A stretch of 64,000 bases of DNA from positions 682,001 through 746,000 of the forward strand of contig QEYB01000003.1 of assembly GCA_017562135.1 (NCBI GenBank). Reading direction: 5' to 3'. The DNA is from Dipylidium caninum. Taxonomy: Eukaryota; Platyhelminthes; Cestoda; Cyclophyllidea; Dipylidiidae. Below, piece by piece: positions 1-13,150 of this stretch. Made by a program: the position numbers and the translations under genes. Within the stretch, counting starts at the first letter, position 1. The number at the start of each line of letters is the position of its first letter. The notes beneath the pieces are model-generated. The model made no database searches, was not told where the DNA came from, and saw only the letters and a list, made by a program, of their open reading frames with translations.

Positions 1-3000
1 TCGCCACAATAAAGACTGCCAGATCTTCTTTCCGTGGGGCCGCTTTCGTTCGTGCTTCTGCCCTTGTTTCTAGAATGTGCAGAGGTTGGGACAGGAGGCG
101 TGCAGCCTTGGTCTGCATTGTCCTAGCCCGCACTATAAGAAGTTTTGATGGACTGTTTAGTCGGAAATTGAAAGGCTGCTGGGGACTCGGGTGGTCAGAG
201 TCCGGTGTGCCGAAGACAGTTTTCGAGTTAAACGTGATCTGTGCCTCAGCTTCGCATGCTCTCCCACTTCCTCTCTCGCACCCAACTCAGTTTGCGCGTG
301 TCGATGCTCCTGTCCTGTCTGCAATTAGAATTTCGCAAGGCCTCAAACAGATTGCATTTGAATAGCCTCACCCCCGCAGCACATCATTGGAGAGAATGCG
401 ACTTACCATTCATCAAACTCTTCTGCTCCGATTCGCGTACTTAGACACGAAGATCTGAAGCCGGGCGAAAGTTTACCTTCGAAAAACGCACCTCCCGGTT
501 CATTTGTTCTGGCGCGCTTGCGACGTTCCCATCGTTTCGAAGTGTGGACCGCCGGAGGGGTTTATCTACCTCAGCACAGCGACTATTTCCTAAATAGCCG
601 CGTTGAGCACACTTCGCAGGTTAGTTGCCCTGTCACGATGTAACCCGTTCGCAGCGGAGGATAGTGACTGTTTACGTGGTTGCTTCACAGGAAGGGCGAT
701 GAATGTAGAAATGTTCGTCCACTGGGCGGTGGTGCCCAGGCGTACGAACTCGATCCGAGCGGAGAGGGACTCCAAGATTTCGATTCCCGTCTTGGTGAGC
801 AGGGCACTGAGTGACGCCCCATTGTTTCCCATATTCTAACAGACGCTTTCTCCGAGTACCCGCGTCTTCTGGAGCTTGAGCCGTGTCTTTGAACCGTCGC
901 GCTAAAAGAGCTAATACTGGCGGCGACATTGTTTCAATCAACATGCTGGGCAGGAAGAGGCGAGCTCCGGAGCCCAGGGGGAAGTGGCCTTGCGGCTGCT
1001 CTCAGAATGCTGCTCCCTTCGCCCCGTGAAGGCGGAGGACGTGAGGCAGTCTCGTCCGCGCTCGAAGCCGCTCATCTCCCATCGAGTCTTTATGCCACCG
1101 AAATTGTGAGTATTTTTGCAATCCTCAACTCTCACCGGAGTTTACTAACGACTCTCATCAAGGAGTGTTGCGACACCAGAGCCCACCAGGACAAATAAAC
1201 TTTGTCCCCACCTGTCTTTGCGTTGCCTCGGCTTCTCCCACCAACTGCTCAGTTGCCTCTATCGTAGACTTGCAGACTGCTTGGCGAAGAGACTGCATGG
1301 TGTCGCAGGTTAGAACCGCGAACAGAGTGTCCTTGAAGGGCCGCATTTTTTGTGCTTTTGTTTATGTTTACGTCTGTGTTTGTGTCTGTGTTTACGCTTA
1401 TGCGCGTGACAGTGGTGTAGCTGGTGAGGTCACAGCGTCTGCCTTCCATGTCAAAGACGGAGCAGAGGCCACTAGGCTGTCCACTTTAAGCTTTCCGGCT
1501 TTGTGATTCGCGGACACCGAAGTCCCTCGCCCTTGTTCTCTGAAGGCATACACCTTGCCTCGTGATCAGCGCAGCCCATGATGAAGACGTGGAGGACAGC
1601 GGCAAGTTCAGCTTCTCCTCGATGGACGAGACGAACTGCGTCCACAACGCAGCCCCCAGATCGCCGATGCCGACTGGCCGGCCGGTCCCAGAGGTTGTGG
1701 ACAATGCGTGTCGAGTCCATCCCCGAGAAAGCGAGGGGATGGACGGAATTAGAAAGAGCCATCAGCGTAGAGGATTCTCGCTGCCAGAGTCGCATGCCCC
1801 AACGATACCAAGTTCCCACTGCACATCTACGCCGTCTGCCATTTTGTCAGATGGTTTCCCCCTTCTCGAAGGTCTGCGCACTGTTAATTTGAGAGAACGG
1901 ACGCAGTGGTCAAGTTTTATTCCCATGTCGCGAAAATTCGTCCCCCTGATACTTTCCCTTCGAAAGGCAGTATCGAGCTCGTTAATCGGTCCACACAAGC
2001 TATAACTTTCTCACTCTGTACCAAGGTGGAGCGAGAAGCATCGAGACCTGATCTCAACCCGCGCCGTGTTTTGGCGACACGGAGGCGGAAACCAAAAACG
2101 GTGGATACAAAATGCATTCAACTCAGAGTGAAATGAGAGCACCTCCGTGGATCGCTCACCTCCCGGCAGCTGCACGCGATGGCGGCCCTCGGAGAAGCTG
2201 GAGTCTGGTCCTCCCCCCCCCGGTCCGCGTGTACAGATGCCGCACACGACTTTTTGCAAGCCACGTTTTACTTCTTCTCATGGCTGCCTTGGTCCTCCCA
2301 TTATACTACCCGACGCACGGTTTGATGAAATCCAGTTAAAATCCCTCACGTCATCGCTCGTATATGTCGGTGTCCTCGAAAAGCGACCTCACCTCCACGA
2401 ACCGCCTCGGGCATCCTCGTCCCCATAACGTGTGTCGGGCGGCTCCTTCCGCCGATCCTCCGGAATGGCTCTTCATTTGGGGGACAGCCAACTGCTCACC
2501 ATGTCGACTGTGAATTGTGAGGCCATGGCTCCCGTGTCGCCAAAGCTCGGGGGACTCCGAAGGATGCACTTTCGTGGACAGTTGGACCCCTAATGTTTTC
2601 CCTTTCATAGTCTTCCTCTGTTAAAACCAAGCGTCGACTGCAAGGTGGGACTGGTAATTTAAATTTTGTACGTAAAACTAATTGCTGGGCGTTGTACCTC
2701 AGCTCTCGTTGCCCTATCATTCGCCGCCCTCAACGCATGGCGAGTGGCTACGAAGGAAACGCCGCCGACTTCGCCCATTACTCGCTCCCTCAGGCCGCTG
2801 CTCCGTCTCGTGGGCGAAGTGGGAAGGCCTTCACATGAGCACAGCGGCGGTCCTGATTGTTAGTAATTTTTAAAACAAATCTCGAGGTAGGGAGTCGCCG
2901 AGCGCTGCCGCTAGCTCTCCGATGACTGGCCGGGCGTTGGGGTGGACACGCTTCCCGCCTCTCCTCCTACCAACGCAACATGTGCGGCGACTCACCTTTC

Positions 3001-6000
3001 GCTTCACTTTCGTTGCTCATCATCGAAGCATACGGTGCCATGGGAAATTTTCATCTAATCTTAATAGATGGCGGAAATGCGAAGACTCAAACGCACATAA
3101 GCAAATTCTACTTTGATTCCGGGAAGTTTTAGTCCGAGTTGTCTCTCTTAACTCGTTTCATTAACTCGTTACCTGAGCAGCAGAGGTCTCGGAACGACAA
3201 AGTCTGTTTCCACTGTTAGCAAAGCAACTGCACGGATCCTCTGTTATACGATGAGCAGCCGAGTCCCTGTGCACTCTTTTGGGTGGAAGCGCGCCGGGCT
3301 TTCAAGTGGGGTCAAGTCAACTAAAAACCAACGAATCGCAATGCGTGTTCGTATGACAGATCACGTGAACAAGTCTGGCGCAATTACGGTGACTTTTGTA
3401 CTCACACTGGGTGATGGGTCCCTTCACCGCGCCCGGTGCCCCTTCTCCCCCGCCCCGACCGGCCGAGTGCTGCTTCTGCTCTCACGGACGAGCATTTGTC
3501 GGCCTCGTCACTGGTGAGAGCCTAATTCCGACCGATTTGGTACACTTCCCATCGCGACAGTAATGTGCACTCCAACTCAATCTTTCTTCATAAAGAAAGG
3601 AGTTTACACGTCCCGAACTCTCCTGCGACTTCTTCCATGTAGGCATGTCGACGATGGGCACATAGTTGCCCTCTGGAACTGAGGGGCTGCGTTGCAAGGC
3701 GGGACTATCGGTTACCAGACCTCATCGTATCGGACAAACCAAGTAACGAATAAGAATACCTTTTTGCAGACACTGCTGGTCGACCGCCTACCCACCAGCT
3801 TAGAGCCCTTCACCGCTCGAAGAGGTGTGCGGGGCAGCATCCACATCGCTGTTGGTCAACCCGTGACCTTCTGCCCACCGTCCATGAGGGTGCGCAGCGT
3901 CCCTGCCTCTGTCTCGTGAAATTTCTGATTTCCGCCCTGGCAAATATTCTTAATTTGAGGATCACGTGGCAATGGGGCCAGCGCCTCGAAGAGGGCCATA
4001 AAGGCTTGGAAATCGAAACAGCTCTATCGTGCAAAGTTAACCAATTATTTCATACATCGACTGCGGTGATGTAAGAAACCCGGCTCCCTAACGGCCCACG
4101 AGGGACCGAGCGCAGCAATCAACCCATCAGCCAAACGGTCGTACACTGCCGATTTCAGGCCCGACCGTCAGATGCGGTGTCACGTGAGAAGGCCCGCCTG
4201 ATGGAGGGAAACCGGATGGACGTCATCTTGCCCGTACCCAGTCCACCCCGCGTTTCTACAATGGGGGAGTGCGTGCGTGCACCACGTGGCCGGGAGTTCT
4301 GCCAGTGGGCGACGGGCAGGTGGGAGAGCGGAGGTTGACCGCCGTTTACTCACCGTCCGCGCCGCCTCCGCCGCCTCGTCCTTCCCCGTCCCCCTCTCCC
4401 GGGCCCGTGAGTCATGGACTGGGGCGCACAAAGCCCGTAAACTCCCCAAATCCCGGCACCCGAGGCAACGACGGCTTTGTTTGAGTGCGCACTCGCCCAG
4501 TGCCTTGTGGGGGGTGTCGACCTCGCGAGAGCTGAGCCGCACGGCCAAGTGACTTTGGGCCCCTCGGCAGGCGGCCTGACAGGCATGCGAGTTCACCATT
4601 CAAAACATTGTTTTCAAAAGGATGAAGTTTGCCGTGAAAATTGCCTGAGTTCAGCATTCGGCGGTTAGAGTAGGCACGGGCGTATTCGCAAGCGCGCAGA
4701 GGCGGGGAGCCCCGCTTCAGTCCCGGCTATACTTTTGGGGTTTCCTGGGCTCCCTTATAAAGTGGCGGCGCGTAGATGCGAGAAAAGATCAAACTGAGGG
4801 CGTATAGGAGGGTGGAAAACGCCTAGCCACGATTACTGATTAGGTGGAAGCCCATTTCGTGGGGACGGCGGAGTTTGCAGGCGAAGAGGGGCACTTATGT
4901 CTTCGGTGTAGCCCAAATTGGTATTTTTGCGCCCAACTTCTTGCATAGCCGGATCAGTAAACCGAAAGCAGGAGGGAATCCGTCCGCACCTACACTCGCT
5001 GTTGTCGTGTCGACGTGTGTGGCTCGCACTTACTAAGGGTGCAAGTGTTAATTAATTCAGAAACCCCAGTGCTGCCGTTTTAGCGCGACCTTCACCACCA
5101 CTGAAACCCTACCGAATTTTAGGGATGTCATCCAGACTTCGTCATCGAAATGGCCCACATAAGAAGGCATTTTGCAGTTTATTCACGCAGCCATTAAACA
5201 AACAACGTCCTTGGAACGCAAAATAAAAATGTTTTTGGGGAAGTAGACAGAAGGCTGCGAACATTTCTTTGCCATTTGCGCCGCGAGGGCGAGTGTTTTG
5301 GGCGAGTTTTTGCACGGCCTCGTTTGGACGCTCCCGACAACCTCATTGGGGTCTGCGATAGCTGGGCCGGGGCTAATTCGCTCCCGAAAAGATTAGTTCG
5401 GACGTTACGAGCAGCCTCGGGCTTTGTCGACCAGTATACTCGCCGCATTGAGGCGCGGTACGGAAAAGAGCACAAAATGTTGCAAAATATTAGCCCCAAA
5501 CATGCACCATCAACTCTCGTTTTGCCTTTCAATTTACCGCCTTTACTTGTGTATGAATTGCCAAATTCCTATCCAAAGACGTACTTGTGGTTGAATGATT
5601 CCTTGGTAGAAAATAACGGGTAGTCGAAACGAAGGGTGAGCATAAACCTAAGGCAATTGTGGCTGCCGTGGACGAATTCACGCGCATTCCACCCCAAGAA
5701 CGCAATCCCACTTGACCCACCGCGTCAGGGGCGCGGCCATTCGCCGCAACCGGTTGTGGAAGTGGGCGAGGTGTGCGCCCGCATGTCTTGGTGGATTCCA
5801 ACTGAGGCACTTTCCTCGACTCCCACAAGCCAAGCCCGTGCCGCTGCTCATGTGACACAAGCATTTGAAGCGGGGCTGACGTCCAGTCACATTCAGCAAG
5901 TGATTTAGCGCCATCCACCCTCAAGCGCCGAGGCTGCGCCGACTTCGGGGCTCCCGCCTCCGCACCGCCCCGTTGAGGGGACGCACTCGGAGGGCAAGTT

Positions 6001-9000
6001 GATTTTGCTCCTGGCCTGGTCCCAACGTCGCTCGCGGGTGATGCCATTTCGCCTCGGTGTTTGCATATGTATAGGACACTCGTAGACAAAGTAAGCGAGT
6101 CCTTCTGAGGTTAGTAAGAAGGACTTTCATTTCAAGCACAACCAAAAAACTGGTGTGCACTTTGTCGAGCAAATGCGCCCTACGAAACCACGTTTAGCTT
6201 TCCACCACGGCTGCACCATCCCTTGGGAAGACGCATCATACGCCGAGTTGCTTGTAGGGGCAAGTGAAATCGGCGGTGGGGGCGTTGATTTGGCAAACAG
6301 GCCCACGGTGATGCACAGAGCGGAGGGGCCTCTCTTCACCTTTCCTGCCCGCCTGGAAAGCGCGACCGGTGGCGGCCGCTTCAGTCTGCGAACGAGCGAG
6401 GTGACAGACGCCTGGCAAGAGTGCACAAACTTGTTGGCCCCGGCGAAACGCCCCGAACTTGGGGACCATTCCACAGTTGTAACAAGTAATAGTGGAGATT
6501 TCTCAAAGAACATTTGTGGTCTCGGCGGGTCCGTATAAAACCCGGGAGAACCCGCTCTCAGGCGACACGGAACGGATCTCAAAAGAACACCCTTAAGGCG
6601 GCCTTCTCATGCAACTGTTGGGTTGGGCGCTCAACCGCCACCTTTCAGCTTTGTCCCTGAATCGCCGAATTCCCATCGCCCAGAGGAAGTAAGCTTGGAG
6701 ACTGAATCCGCACATGTTGCCAACCTTAGGATGCCCAAAGTGCCGAGGTCACGTGGTTAGATTTTACTGTTAGACACCACATCTCGTGCGAGTGCCACAC
6801 TGAACCCGCAGTTTTTTTTTGTCTTGTTTATCATTCCACGCACACACACACACATGAGCGAAATTTTTCGTGTGAATATCCACATCGAAAGGCAGGCAGT
6901 TACGGATCCGCTTAATTCTCCGATGATTTTATATGCGTTTCTTGACATCTGTGGCAGTTAACAGGGAGAATCGTCCTCAGAGGCGCTGCCCTCATGTCAT
7001 TCCTCCAAATAAGGCGTTTTGTGAGTTTTTGAACCTGTCGTCTGACGGTGTTAATTTTCCTCAAGTGTAACAGGTACAACGTATCCGAAGACGCGCTAAG
7101 GGGGATGTTCGGCGTTAATATGCGAGAGTATGGTAAGAAAACCTCCAAAACGCACAATGTCAAACCAAACCGAGTTCGAGAGCCTCCGTTGGGGAATGGT
7201 CCAACCGATCATCACTCCAAGATGCAGTGTATGCGGCGCCTCCTATACCGCCGAGCGGTTGCTGTACACGTGGACGAGTAGTGAAAAGCTTCGCCCCATC
7301 GTGGAATACGGGGAAACACAGGAGGTCAGCTGAGTCACTGCCTGAGACTAACAAATTCGCCTCCTTCGCCTGTTTAAAAGCACTCGAGGCGGTTAGAGAA
7401 AATGAGTAGGTTATTGCATTTTGTCTCGCATGAGGGGAGCCCCATTGTGACCTGTTGGCGTGGTCTCTTGGTTGCCACGCAGGCCCGTGATTCTTGTTCT
7501 GTCGGTAAATACTTTGAGAATTTCTTATTGGGGACAGCGAAACCACCCAGGGACACCATTGTTCGCAAGTTTGTACACCCCTATAAAATAAATGGGCCTC
7601 TTGCGCTGGGCACAGGGCGTCAGTCTTAAGACATCTTTCCTTGTGGGCGTAAGGACCTTCTGACTCGCTAATACTGTAAATTATTTCCACCCAACGACAT
7701 GCGAGAGAAGAAGGCCCACTTGTGTTCGGCCAAATGTTTGTTTACAAAGAAATCGTTATCCGAACATATCCCCGTGGAATTATTGTTCTTCTCCTGGCTG
7801 CTAGTCGCAATTAGTAGATCGGTGTGTTTGGGGGCTGAATGGTTAGACGCCTTGGCAGGCGTGGTCCGGGGAGGTCGAGTCAAGGCTGGCCACGGCCCCC
7901 AACGCTACGCCTGATAGGTGGTAAGTACATTGAGGAGGTCCGCCAGTCGTTTCATACTTCCACGTCTGCCACCAAGATAAAAGAGGCAACGTCACGACTG
8001 CTAAAACGCGGAAAAATGACACGAACCAGGCGCGAGGTCGCCCGAGTGATTGCTCTACTCATTGTGGAAGTGCTTTGTGTATGGTGAAATAGAACAGTTT
8101 CAAGAGTGCGTGGAGTGCGTGGCGCAGAGTGTAGCGGTGGGACGCCTCTGGCCCACGCGAGTTCGGAGCCGACGTCGGGTCGTCCAGGAGGCAGGCGCGA
8201 GCGCATCACGTGCCGTCGCCGCCCCGTCCGCCCCGCTTCACTCCGCGCGTCCAGTGCTCCGCGTCCACCCGTCTGCGCGCGTGCTCGCGTGCCACCTGGG
8301 CGGCATCGATTTTGCCCTGGAGCAGCGGCCTTCCCTGGGACGGCGCCGGCCCGTCGCCCCGTCGCCCCGCCGCTGCAGCCGCCCCCAGCCGGAGTCCGTC
8401 CACGCTGTCAGCCACCGCCTTCATAATAGTGAGAAAAGTTGTCGTCTCAGCGGATAGTTCTCGCACAGGCCACCGAATGAGGGGACAAGCAATAACGATT
8501 CACCAGGGCATCACTCTGTTAATCTATGGTTATAGAACTTCCCCTTACGAAGTCAACTTGAACTTGTGACAAAAGTGTCCCCACTTGTTGTTTTGTCGCA
8601 GTCGAGGACTGCATTTCGCAATTGTGTTCTTCAATGATTTCGGTGCCGCAATCATTGGAGGGGGGATGCGGAAGCAGACTGACGGCCCCAGTTGTACGTC
8701 ACAGAACTTGGTGAAAGACAATATGTGGCCAGCCGGTAGAGTACGTCCATGAGACAGATTTCGAGATTCGGTGTCGTCTCGCGCCACTGCATTACCGGTA
8801 GGGATCCAACCCTCTCGGCACTTAGTTCACTTTACAGCCCAGAGACAGCTCATTTAGTGCTAAATTACTTTTTAACTTGACTAGGGGGGAAGTGAGGCAT
8901 GGTGTAGTGAACTGGACCTCACTACTTCCTCTCCACTTAATTTAAGACTCTTCCATTCACGCGGAAGCACCCCAGTCGGACTACATAGGCTGCTTACTTT

Positions 9001-11600
9001 CTACCGGCTTCAAAGGGGACATCATGGCTGAGAGAATGCCCCCGCCCCCACCCCCCGCCTTCCCGTTTGTCTACAATAAATTTTTACTTTGAAGAGTTGC
9101 AAAAGCACGAAAAGCCTATAAGTAGACGCGTTGGAAATTTTAAGGCGGTACGACGGAAATTAGGTAATGGAGATTATCCTTTGAGTATTAGATTACACAC
9201 GCAGAAACTTATCTATCCCAAAGCACTTCACATGAGGTTATGACGAATTGAAAGTGTTAAAATACACGGTCAATCTTGTCAAACTGAATGAATCACTGTT
9301 TGCAGGCCGTAGCTCCGCCTTCCCTATTCGGCAAATATAAATGCCCACTCCACCACGAAACCAAACGATGTGGAATGGACACCACAATTGTCGTCCGTAA
9401 CAGTGTCACCGGACTAGCAACACCCGTCCTACCACCCATCCACCTTCAACAGCGTCCCCGGTGGCCGCTGGAGCGGAGGCACTCATTTCCATCTGCCTTC
9501 GCAAATTTCATAGCCTGAATGGATGTCGGTGGATTCGGAGCCCTCGAGCGAGGGAAAGCGACGAGGCGCCCTCGAGACACCCCTTCTCTGGACATAGGGG
9601 AAACAGTGAGACTTAGGGCGCCCACAAGCCAGGTATGATTTCTGGCCCCCTTTTTAGGTTTGTAGTTCCTGCGATAACGACACCATTCATTCACCGGATC
9701 GTCTGGTGGATGCAAAGGGCCTGACGGAATCCGCTTACAGATGAATAAGTGTCAATTTTTTCACTTTCTCCTCGCAGCAGACAGACGCCTACGAGGAGAA
9801 CGGCCGTGCGTTAGCGGGGAGCGCTCATCGCCTCGGGTGCCCGGCAACAAATCGTCCGAAAGTGAACTGAGTTACGTGAAGTGCACGGGAAAAAGTATGA
9901 ATTCCGTCGAACTTTGTTTGCCGGACGTGATCTTAGTTGACACAGTTATTTTACTTGGTCTTCTTGCTGGAAACATATTGAAATGTGGTTCGTCGGGGCC
10001 GATTTCTCCTTAAAGACCTCCCAGTTCTTATGGGGAACTAGGCTGCCAGGAGGAAAAGGCGTTGTGTAAGACAGGCGACATATCAAATCCCAATCTCTTA
10101 CAAGCGACTGTTGCACGGATTTGCGGCTCCCACGACAGTCCATAACGCCTCAACTGATTGATCATTGGGGGTAGTAAAATCACTTGAACTCGGCCCCAAT
10201 GTTACATGAGAGGAGGGGAAGGAGGAAGTGGTCGAGGCTGCAGATGCATTCTGCAATGGGGAATCCTGTCTACCTTTAGACCCGCGGCTTGGACAAATCC
10301 TTTCCCTGCATTGCAGATGGAGCTACAGTTGTCGCTACACATTGACTAGCCCCTTTCAAACTCGACTGTGCCTGCCTCGATGGAAGTGGGGATGGGGGTG
10401 GCGAGCACCTTTTAACGCCCCAATGGGTTAATTTAGTGGAAAGGGTAGTTTCCATTATGGTCTGCACGCGGACTCTCCGACCCGCAGTCATTCACCCACA
10501 AGCCTGACGACGTGGTCTTTGGGTAGTGCTTGAAGTCCTCCAAGCCCCTTCACACGCAAACTGCAACACAGTGGACGCTCCTGGGAGTTCCCAACCTCGA
10601 TATGAGATGTATGGCGCGAAAACCGCAACATTCGTTGAGTCTGGCGTGGCCAAAACCCCTTTTGTGCTGCTAGTCTGAAGACGACGAAATTACTTCCCAC
10701 CTAGCATGCTTCTCCCACGCGATCATTCGCTCCCTTAATCACTGCCATCTCCCGCCTGGGCACAAATTGCGTGTGCGCACTCCCGAAGGGTGAGTGGGAA
10801 AGAGGCGCCGAGCAATGACATGCGACACAACCACTGATTCGCACGAAGCGAGTCAAGAAAATACTTTTTCATCGACGAGAAACGCCCCCAAGAGACTCAC
10901 ATTCGTCATTCAGGTTACATGCCTAGAAGCCTCGCCCAAGCTCAATCAACACGGGCCTTATCAAGACAAACGGGCTGCAAGACACGCTAGTAGCCGTGCC
11001 CAATTGGCCCCACTGGGAGAACAGGAACGAGCGGGGCAAAGCACCACCCAAGAAGCGTAATGGAGAACTAAACGCGGATACACACCCAACCAGAAATACA
11101 ATGACGCCACAGTTAGCAAGAAAGAAAAGCGTAAAATTAATACTTTACTGTACCTAGTGTGAAAGACAATTTCTATCTCTCAAGCGTCGATGTAACAGCC
11201 GACACCAAACAAGAGGCTAGGACAAATGCAAGTACAAGGTCGCTCTCTGTGCTATGGGTGGAAAGGTTGGGGCGGCAGAATCACGGAAGAATTTTGCAAC
11301 GGCGCCCCTAAGCCATAAAACGGGCGGAAGCGGGATTTACCGATCTATTATTCTTGTACACTTTCATATGATTAAGTGGAAGGGGCTGCGAGGCGGAGGA
11401 GAAAACAAGAGAACAAGATGGAACGTTGAGGGGTGCCGCCCCCCTGTTCTATACATGAAAATAGCAAAATAATTGACATTACTATAAAATTGCCTGTACA
11501 ATCACGTTTTTTGGCCAAGAACAGCAAAATCTCGTATGGGCGGGTAACCATTCAGTTCCGCACATAGAGAAGCCGTCTTAATTTTCACATTTTAGCCCAC
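1..11600. other. Gene-poor region, no supported gene
   Basis: I see no exon with recognisable protein similarity here. Many open frames of 60-185 codons exist on both strands, for example 5529-6089 (minus), 6155-6538 (plus) and 7160-7690 (minus). They overlap one another on opposite strands, lack domain-like patterns and are expected by chance in DNA of this base composition. Sub-stretches at about 4270-4560 and 8100-8420 are notably GC- and CpG-rich and could be promoter-like. A C9 run lies near 2213-2221. Downstream of the cyclin G gene (10.8-11.6 kb) the plus strand is A-rich. It may hold intergenic DNA, long introns or untranslated sequence of genes outside the window. Confidence 0.5.
6841..6854. 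repeat. (CA)7 microsatellite
   Basis: Seven perfect CA units follow a T-rich stretch. This is a simple repeat with no sign of function. Confidence 0.9.
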
Positions 11601-11710
11601 AAAGGGGAGCTTGAAGATTGGAACGGAAAGTGAAAAGGGTGGAAAGCCAAATGGGGATCGCAGTGACTGACTTGGGCGACGAAACCAGATGCTGGCAATA
11701 CCAACCAAAC

Positions 11711-13018
11711 CTATTCTTCCTCTTCCCCCGTCCACTCGGCGATTGTCTTCAGCGATGGCGCCGCTGACCCAGAGAGATTCAAACGTGTGCGTTTGGATAG
11801 GTTCCACACCACTTCCACAACAGAAACTGGTGATTTCGATGGAGAGTAGCTTTCGAGAGTTCCATTGCTGAGGAGGGTGCGAGAACATACCTCCACATCA
11901 GCCCAGTTAACCTGTTGAGAGAGAAAGGTCAAGTATCCAACACAAGAGGTCAGAACTATGAGAATAACTTACGTTGCAAAAGTTCGCCAGAAAGAAGAAC
12001 TCGTCTAAACCGATGCTCTGGAGAGTCGAAAAGGCAAGAGACTCTGAATCGCTAACGGAAACAAGTGGAGGATTCCGCTTATACGACAACAACAAAGCCA
12101 GAGCTAAACAAGAAGGACGATACACGGCCGAATCTGTTGCGCAAAGCGCGCTCTCGACTTGCCGGACGAGAAATGTGGGGAGATCATCCAATCTAGAACT
12201 CCAACCTGCATCACTCAAAAATGCAGATAAGAAGTCAAGGGTTGTGGCTGATGTCGCGCCAATAGCCGTCACCGTTTCTGCGCCGAGCTTGGTTAAGACA
12301 ATGTCCACCATTCGGACCAGATCGGCGATCGACCCGCCACAGCGGGCAAGACGCACAAGACTGTCTATAGTTGGACGAACCTGCTGGAGAAAATATTCTC
12401 ATTATACTATAATCAATGACAGCTAAGGAACAGAATTATGTTTAGACGAGTACCTTGACTGTCTCGAATTTTGACGAGATATAATAACAGGCGGTCGCAA
12501 CACACATCATGTATTTCGGCTTGACTTTCACGCGAGTGATAAAGGAGTCGACGAGGCAAACAGTCTTGCAAAAGATTGCAGGGGACAAATCGTAGTAGGC
12601 GCGATGAAGTGATAAAAGTCGCGTCAGAGATTCATCGCGCATTACCGCATCTACCTTGCCATCGGATGCCTAGGACAAAGTGACCAAGTCAAGACTGCTT
12701 ACCGAATCGACTGACAAGAGCGGAGAAATGTTGGAGTAGAATTGATTCTCCAACGGCAACAACCGTGCTAGGGCGCAGTTGGGGTAAGCCTAAGAAAAAT
12801 AATTTGGTGCAATATTAACTTACAGCAAAAGGGTTTCCTTGGGGGTAGAGAGTTGGAAAGCTTAGGCTGCAGAGAGGGTGCACAACAAATGGCACAAATT
12901 CACCGGAATGATGATTAACACCTTGATTGTTAAAGTTCCAATCTTGAAGGCTGCAGGTCATTAGCGCGGGTGTAGAGTTAGCGGACACAATTGGACGCCT
13001 GGTATCCGTTGCGAGCAT
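11711..13018 (-). CDS. CCNG: Cyclin G-like protein
   Basis: Five exons read on the minus strand: 13018-12824, 12789-12703, 12669-12454, 12383-11973 and 11911-11711. All joins are in phase 0 with GT-AG introns of 34, 33, 70 and 61 nt, giving about 369 residues. The cyclin box includes LVDSFITRVKVKPKYMMCV, which matches the helix of cyclin G/I proteins (DRFL..MKVKPKHLSC in the family). A second fold shows the TTLDFL and RPSCLALALLL segments. The C-terminal exon carries VVWNLSKRTRLNL, close to the cyclin G motif VWIVSRRTAQNL, followed by an acidic end; this favours cyclin G over cyclin I. Cyclin G family members modulate cell cycle and PP2A/p53 signalling in animals; that role is inferred from the family. 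The start ATG at 13018 is the first in frame. The gene sits next to a divergent-looking promoter. The acceptor of exon 4 is a tandem CAGCAG, so one glutamine may be optional. Confidence 0.86.
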
Positions 13019-13069
13019 GCGCGAGGAACAACGGGACGGAAGAAAGGCTAGCCGGGGGGCGTCATTTGA

Positions 13070-13150
13070 GAGTCATTATATAGTGTCTTTTAGCCAATCA
13101 GCGGCTGAAAAATCTTAGATGTTAACTGGTCGGTAGAGCCGCTGATTTAC
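13070..13150 (-). promoter_or_regulatory. Cyclin G promoter: TATA-like, CCAAT, dyad
   Basis: Between 50 and 130 nt upstream of the cyclin G ATG lie a TATA-like ATTATATAG (13074-13082) and an NF-Y type AGCCAATCAG (13092-13101, plus strand). An 11-bp perfect inverted repeat also lies here, AATCAGCGGCT at 13096-13106 and its complement at 13137-13147, separated by 30 nt. The elements are seen directly; their use as a promoter is inferred from position. They could also serve transcription towards the plus side. Confidence 0.45.

Noticed and set aside
1980..1992. CGTTAATCGGTCC, a 13-nt match to my recollection of the Echinococcus spliced leader
   Set aside because: The match stops after 13 nt, there is no ATG followed by a GT donor, and no Sm site or stem structure is visible, so it is not a leader RNA gene. 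The leader sequence is recalled, not looked up.
5529..6582. Overlapping long open frames on both strands (186, 127 and 151 codons)
   Set aside because: They overlap in opposite directions, show no domain pattern and lie in GC-rich DNA where stops are rare. I treat them as chance.
7160..7690. Minus-strand frame of 176 codons
   Set aside because: No recognisable motif, no upstream or downstream partner exons, and plus-strand frames cover the same bases. It is probably non-coding.
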